NCBI RefSeq assembly: GCF_016595155.1
Contig: NZ_JAENGP010000018.1
Span: forward strand, 1 to 55,372
Reading direction: 5' to 3'
Source: Advenella mandrilli
Lineage (GTDB): Bacteria; Pseudomonadota; Gammaproteobacteria; Burkholderiales; Burkholderiaceae_B
Length of the DNA stretch: 55,372 nucleotides
Part shown: positions 53,210 through 55,372 of the stretch, one piece after another
How the letters are laid out: every line of letters starts with the position of its first letter
How positions within the stretch are numbered: position 1 is the first letter of the stretch
Program-made: the position numbers and the translations under genes
Notes under the pieces: generated by a model
Databases searched by the model: none
Told to the model about the DNA's origin: nothing
Seen by the model: the letters and a program-made list of their open reading frames with translations, nothing else

Positions 53210-53333
53210 CAAGATTGAGTATGGCATTATTTTAACAAAATAAGGCCTTAATTATTGAAATTAATACCTTTTTTTAATAATTCGCCTATTTTGTGCGAAA
53301 GCTCCCACCATTCATGGCGGGAAGAATATGTGA

Positions 53334-54482
53334 TTATTTTTTCTTCTTTTTCCCTGGTTTTTTCTTGCTGTCGGGCTTGGACTCTTCATGTATATGCAAA
53401 TGCACGCCTTCATGGAAATGGCCCGGTTCACCACACGCATCCGTGCATGCCTCTGGTTCATGAACATGATCATGTTCATCAAGCACCAAATAAGCCATGC
53501 CATCTTCAGTGGCAACCCCCACTTTTTTGCCAATTGGCAGGGTTACCCTGACATCGCCATGGCCATAAGGCAGGCCATAAACAACCGGTACATTTACCTG
53601 CTCTTTCAGCCACTTGATAACATGAGGCATATCGTAGCCGTTGTCATTGTCGGTTAATTTGTAGTCGGTAATATGGCCCAGCACAATCGCCCTTTGTTTT
53701 TGTAAAATACCGGCATGTAGCAGATGGGTTAGCATACGCTCAACCCGATAAGGGTGCTCGCCGACATCTTCAAAAAACAGAATGCCGTTTTTGATCTTGG
53801 GCAGATAAGGTGTGCCAACCAGTGAGGCAATCATGGCCAGGTTACCGCCCCAAAGCGTTCCCCGGGCATCCACTGCATCGGACCCCGGTGATTCAAAACT
53901 TAAAATCTCCAGCTCGCCGCGCATGCTTTCCACAAAAATTTCGGCAGTCAGATCATCTATTTTTTTGTTGCCGAAATCGGATACCGCGGCTGGGCCGGTA
54001 TAACTACTTAAGCCGGTTTTTGCCAGCAAAGCCAGGTTGAAAGCGGTAAAGTCACTGTAACCAATGTATTTCTTGGGGTTGTTTTCCAGCAGCTTCCAGT
54101 CAATCTGGTGCAGGATCCGGCTAATGCCATATCCGCCACGGGTTGCCATGACAACCGTGCTGCTGTCTTTGGCCGCACGGGAAAACGCCTGGGCTCTTTG
54201 CTTGTCGGTACCGGCAAAACGCAAGTGCCTGGCATCTGCCGCTTTATCGGTGGTAACGCGAAACCCCATTTTAGTCAGGCGCTTTTCGGCCAGCGCCAGT
54301 TTACCCGAATCCAGCAAAGCACCCGATGGTGAAAGCAAATATAAACCGATGGGATCTTCATAGACAGAAACCGGTACGGGTACGTCATCGGCCTCATCCA
54401 GCAGGATCTGGACATCGTTTAAACGCTCAATTTCTTCCTGGGTTTTATCTTTCTTGCTGTGATGCTCTGCGCTTGCGTTCAT
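53334..54482 (-). CDS. ldcA: LD-carboxypeptidase (S66 family) with His-rich C-terminal tail
   Basis: The 382-residue protein belongs to the S66 muramoyl-tetrapeptide carboxypeptidases, which trim the terminal D-Ala of recycled murein tetrapeptide in the cytoplasm. No signal peptide is seen. The triad is visible: Ser143 (GYSDF), Glu238 (FFEDVGEH) and His308 (YGHGD). An N-terminal extension of about 45 residues is acidic. Residues 335-382 are unusual: eight His and two Cys within about 30 residues, mixed with Asp and Glu, ending in a run of Lys. Such tails often bind metal ions, but that is inference. The ATG overlaps the tadA stop (ATGA). Confidence 0.88.
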   Translation of the reverse strand: MNASAEHHSKKDKTQEEIERLNDVQILLDEADDVPVPVSVYEDPIGLYLLSPSGALLDSGKLALAEKRLTKMGFRVTTDKAADARHLRFAGTDKQRAQAFSRAAKDSSTVVMATRGGYGISRILHQIDWKLLENNPKKYIGYSDFTAFNLALLAKTGLSSYTGPAAVSDFGNKKIDDLTAEIFVESMRGELEILSFESPGSDAVDARGTLWGGNLAMIASLVGTPYLPKIKNGILFFEDVGEHPYRVERMLTHLLHAGILQKQRAIVLGHITDYKLTDNDNGYDMPHVIKWLKEQVNVPVVYGLPYGHGDVRVTLPIGKKVGVATEDGMAYLVLDEHDHVHEPEACTDACGEPGHFHEGVHLHIHEESKPDSKKKPGKKKKK

Positions 54483-54955
54483 AATCTTGATCCTTTTCTA
54501 CGTTCCCTGAAAAAACGGCGCAGCTTTTCTGCGCATGCCTGTTCCAAGACACCCGATGTTATTTTTGTGTGATGATTGATTTTTTTGTTGGCCTGAATGC
54601 ACAAAACACTGCCACAGGCACCTGTTTTTGGATCGGAAGCACCATAAACCACATGGGCGATCCTGGCATGCGTTAATGCACCAATACACATAACGCAAGG
54701 CTCAAGTGTTACATAGACTGTCAGGTCGGGCAAACGATAATTACACTCATGAGCCGCAGCCTGACGCAAAGCAACAATTTCTGCATGCGCAGTTGGATCG
54801 GAATCAGTAATGGTGCGATTATAGCCCTTGCCAATAATATATCCTTCACTGTTAACCACTACCGCGCCAACCGGCACTTCTGCGCAATCATACGCCAGTT
54901 GCGCCTGTTGTAAAGCCATTTGCATGAACATTTCATGCTTGTCTGCCAGTGACAC
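54479..54955 (-). CDS. tadA: tRNA adenosine(34) deaminase
   Basis: TadA deaminates A34 of tRNA-Arg(ACG) to inosine. The 158-residue zinc enzyme has the catalytic HAE motif at 57-59 and PCVMC (Cys87, Cys90). VPVGAVVV lies near the N-terminus. The start is GTG. Length is close to E. coli TadA (167). It is translationally coupled to ldcA by the four-base overlap. Confidence 0.96.
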   Translation of the reverse strand: MSLADKHEMFMQMALQQAQLAYDCAEVPVGAVVVNSEGYIIGKGYNRTITDSDPTAHAEIVALRQAAAHECNYRLPDLTVYVTLEPCVMCIGALTHARIAHVVYGASDPKTGACGSVLCIQANKKINHHTKITSGVLEQACAEKLRRFFRERRKGSRL

Positions 54956-55148
54956 CTGGAGTTACTCCCACTCTATTTTTAATAGCAGCCTAAATTCTAT
55001 ACTTTTCAAAAACTGATGGAACAAAAACACCGGTAAATCATGAAAAATAACGGGTTTGCAATTTTTTTGTGTGATAAAGGGGAGCGTCCTGTCTATAGTA
55101 AATTTTTTATTATTGAGTCTATGCCTTTCTTTTCGTTGGAGTAAGCGT

Positions 55149-55167
55149 CGTCATTCCCACGCAGGAG
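55149..55167. repeat. Left half of a REP-like palindrome interrupted by an IS
   Basis: The sequence CGTCATTCCCACGCAGGAG resembles the left arm and loop of the common dispersed GTCATTCCCgCGnAGGCGGGAATCC-type element. The expected right arm is absent; the IS end starts at the next base. Confidence 0.5.
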
Positions 55168-55372
55168 TGAACTGACCCCCTAAAGTTGGACAGTTAAAAA
55201 CTAAGCAGCTTCTAAAACCTGAGTTCGGTATTGTACCGGACTCAAACCATTTAAGTTAAGCTTGATACGCTTGTGATTATAGTAGTGAATGTATTCCTCA
55301 ATCCCAGCCTCCAGCTGTTCGATATTATCGAAGCGCTCCAGATGGAAGAACTCGGACTTCAGCGTACCGAAG
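55168..55372 (-). mobile_element. IS3-family element, 3' end (runs off the window)
   Basis: The terminal inverted repeat TGAACTGACCCCCTAAAG is followed by the C-terminal part of an IS3-family transposase on the minus strand. The end sequence resembles the IS150-type group. The other end lies beyond the window, so completeness cannot be judged. Confidence 0.88.
55201..55372 (-). CDS. IS3-family transposase OrfB, C-terminal fragment
   Basis: The last 56 codons of a transposase are readable. They include FGTLKSEFFHLERF, YIHYYNHKRI and NGLSPVQYRTQ, hallmarks of the IS3-family integrase core C-terminus. The catalytic Glu of the DDE triad should lie just beyond the right edge. No stop interrupts the visible part. 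Confidence 0.9.
   Translation of the reverse strand, partial: FGTLKSEFFHLERFDNIEQLEAGIEEYIHYYNHKRIKLNLNGLSPVQYRTQVLEAA

Overview
The window looks like a chromosomal segment of a betaproteobacterium of the order Burkholderiales, probably close to Alcaligenaceae. The evidence is gene order and gene type: HisZ in a chain with hflX-hflK-hflC and purA, sucCD preceded by a DUF2889 gene and followed by a terC gene, hemC-hemD-hemX-hemY followed by ppa, and surE-pcm-nlpD near rlmD. By eye the base composition is only moderately GC-rich, low for that order. I cannot name the genus. Almost everything is core housekeeping. No prophage, CRISPR array, secretion locus or obvious defence island is visible; the only mobile DNA is an insertion-sequence end at the right edge.

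Layout. 1-2.2 kb: a secreted redox pair (rhodanese plus a thioredoxin-MsrA-MsrB fusion). 2.6-7.5 kb: tRNA-Ile2 and the macromolecular synthesis operon rpsU-dnaG-rpoD. 7.7-14.5 kb: hfq-hflX-hflK-hflC, then hisZ-purA-phosphoribosyltransferase. 14.7-23.7 kb: a tightly packed run ndk-rlmN-rodZ-ispG-hisS-yfgM-bamB-der-hisC, many genes touching or overlapping. 23.8-26.7 kb: valS, divergent from ndk. 27-33.5 kb: terC, a tiny membrane ORF, hemC-hemD-hemX-hemY and ppa. 33.8-36.5 kb: DUF2889-sucC-sucD. 36.6-41.3 kb: metE, divergent metR, and cfa. 41.4-48.7 kb: rlmD, a Spy-like periplasmic protein, a PolB-like exonuclease, nlpD, pcm, surE, plsY and tsaD. 48.9-55 kb: a purine permease, a thioredoxin, yigZ, a YbiT-type ABC-F ATPase, an LD-carboxypeptidase with a His-rich tail, and tadA. 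55.2 kb to the end: the 3' end of an IS3-family element that appears to sit inside a REP-like palindrome.

The genes fall into functional groups: translation and RNA modification (valS, hisS, rpsU, rlmN, rlmD, tsaD, tadA, tRNA-Ile2), envelope assembly and quality control (bamB, yfgM, hflKC, rodZ, nlpD, Spy-like, ldcA), tetrapyrrole synthesis, central metabolism and methionine synthesis.

The less ordinary signals are small: a 31-residue membrane ORF upstream of hemC, an unexplained structured leader upstream of terC, two short-range duplications around the rpoD/tRNA junction, a long inverted repeat just before the Shine-Dalgarno of the purine permease, a His-rich tail on LdcA, a RodZ without a periplasmic domain and without pilF beside it, and no rpoS after nlpD. 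I see no convincing new multi-gene system. Gene boundaries were judged by reading; no database search, folding or statistical calculation was done.
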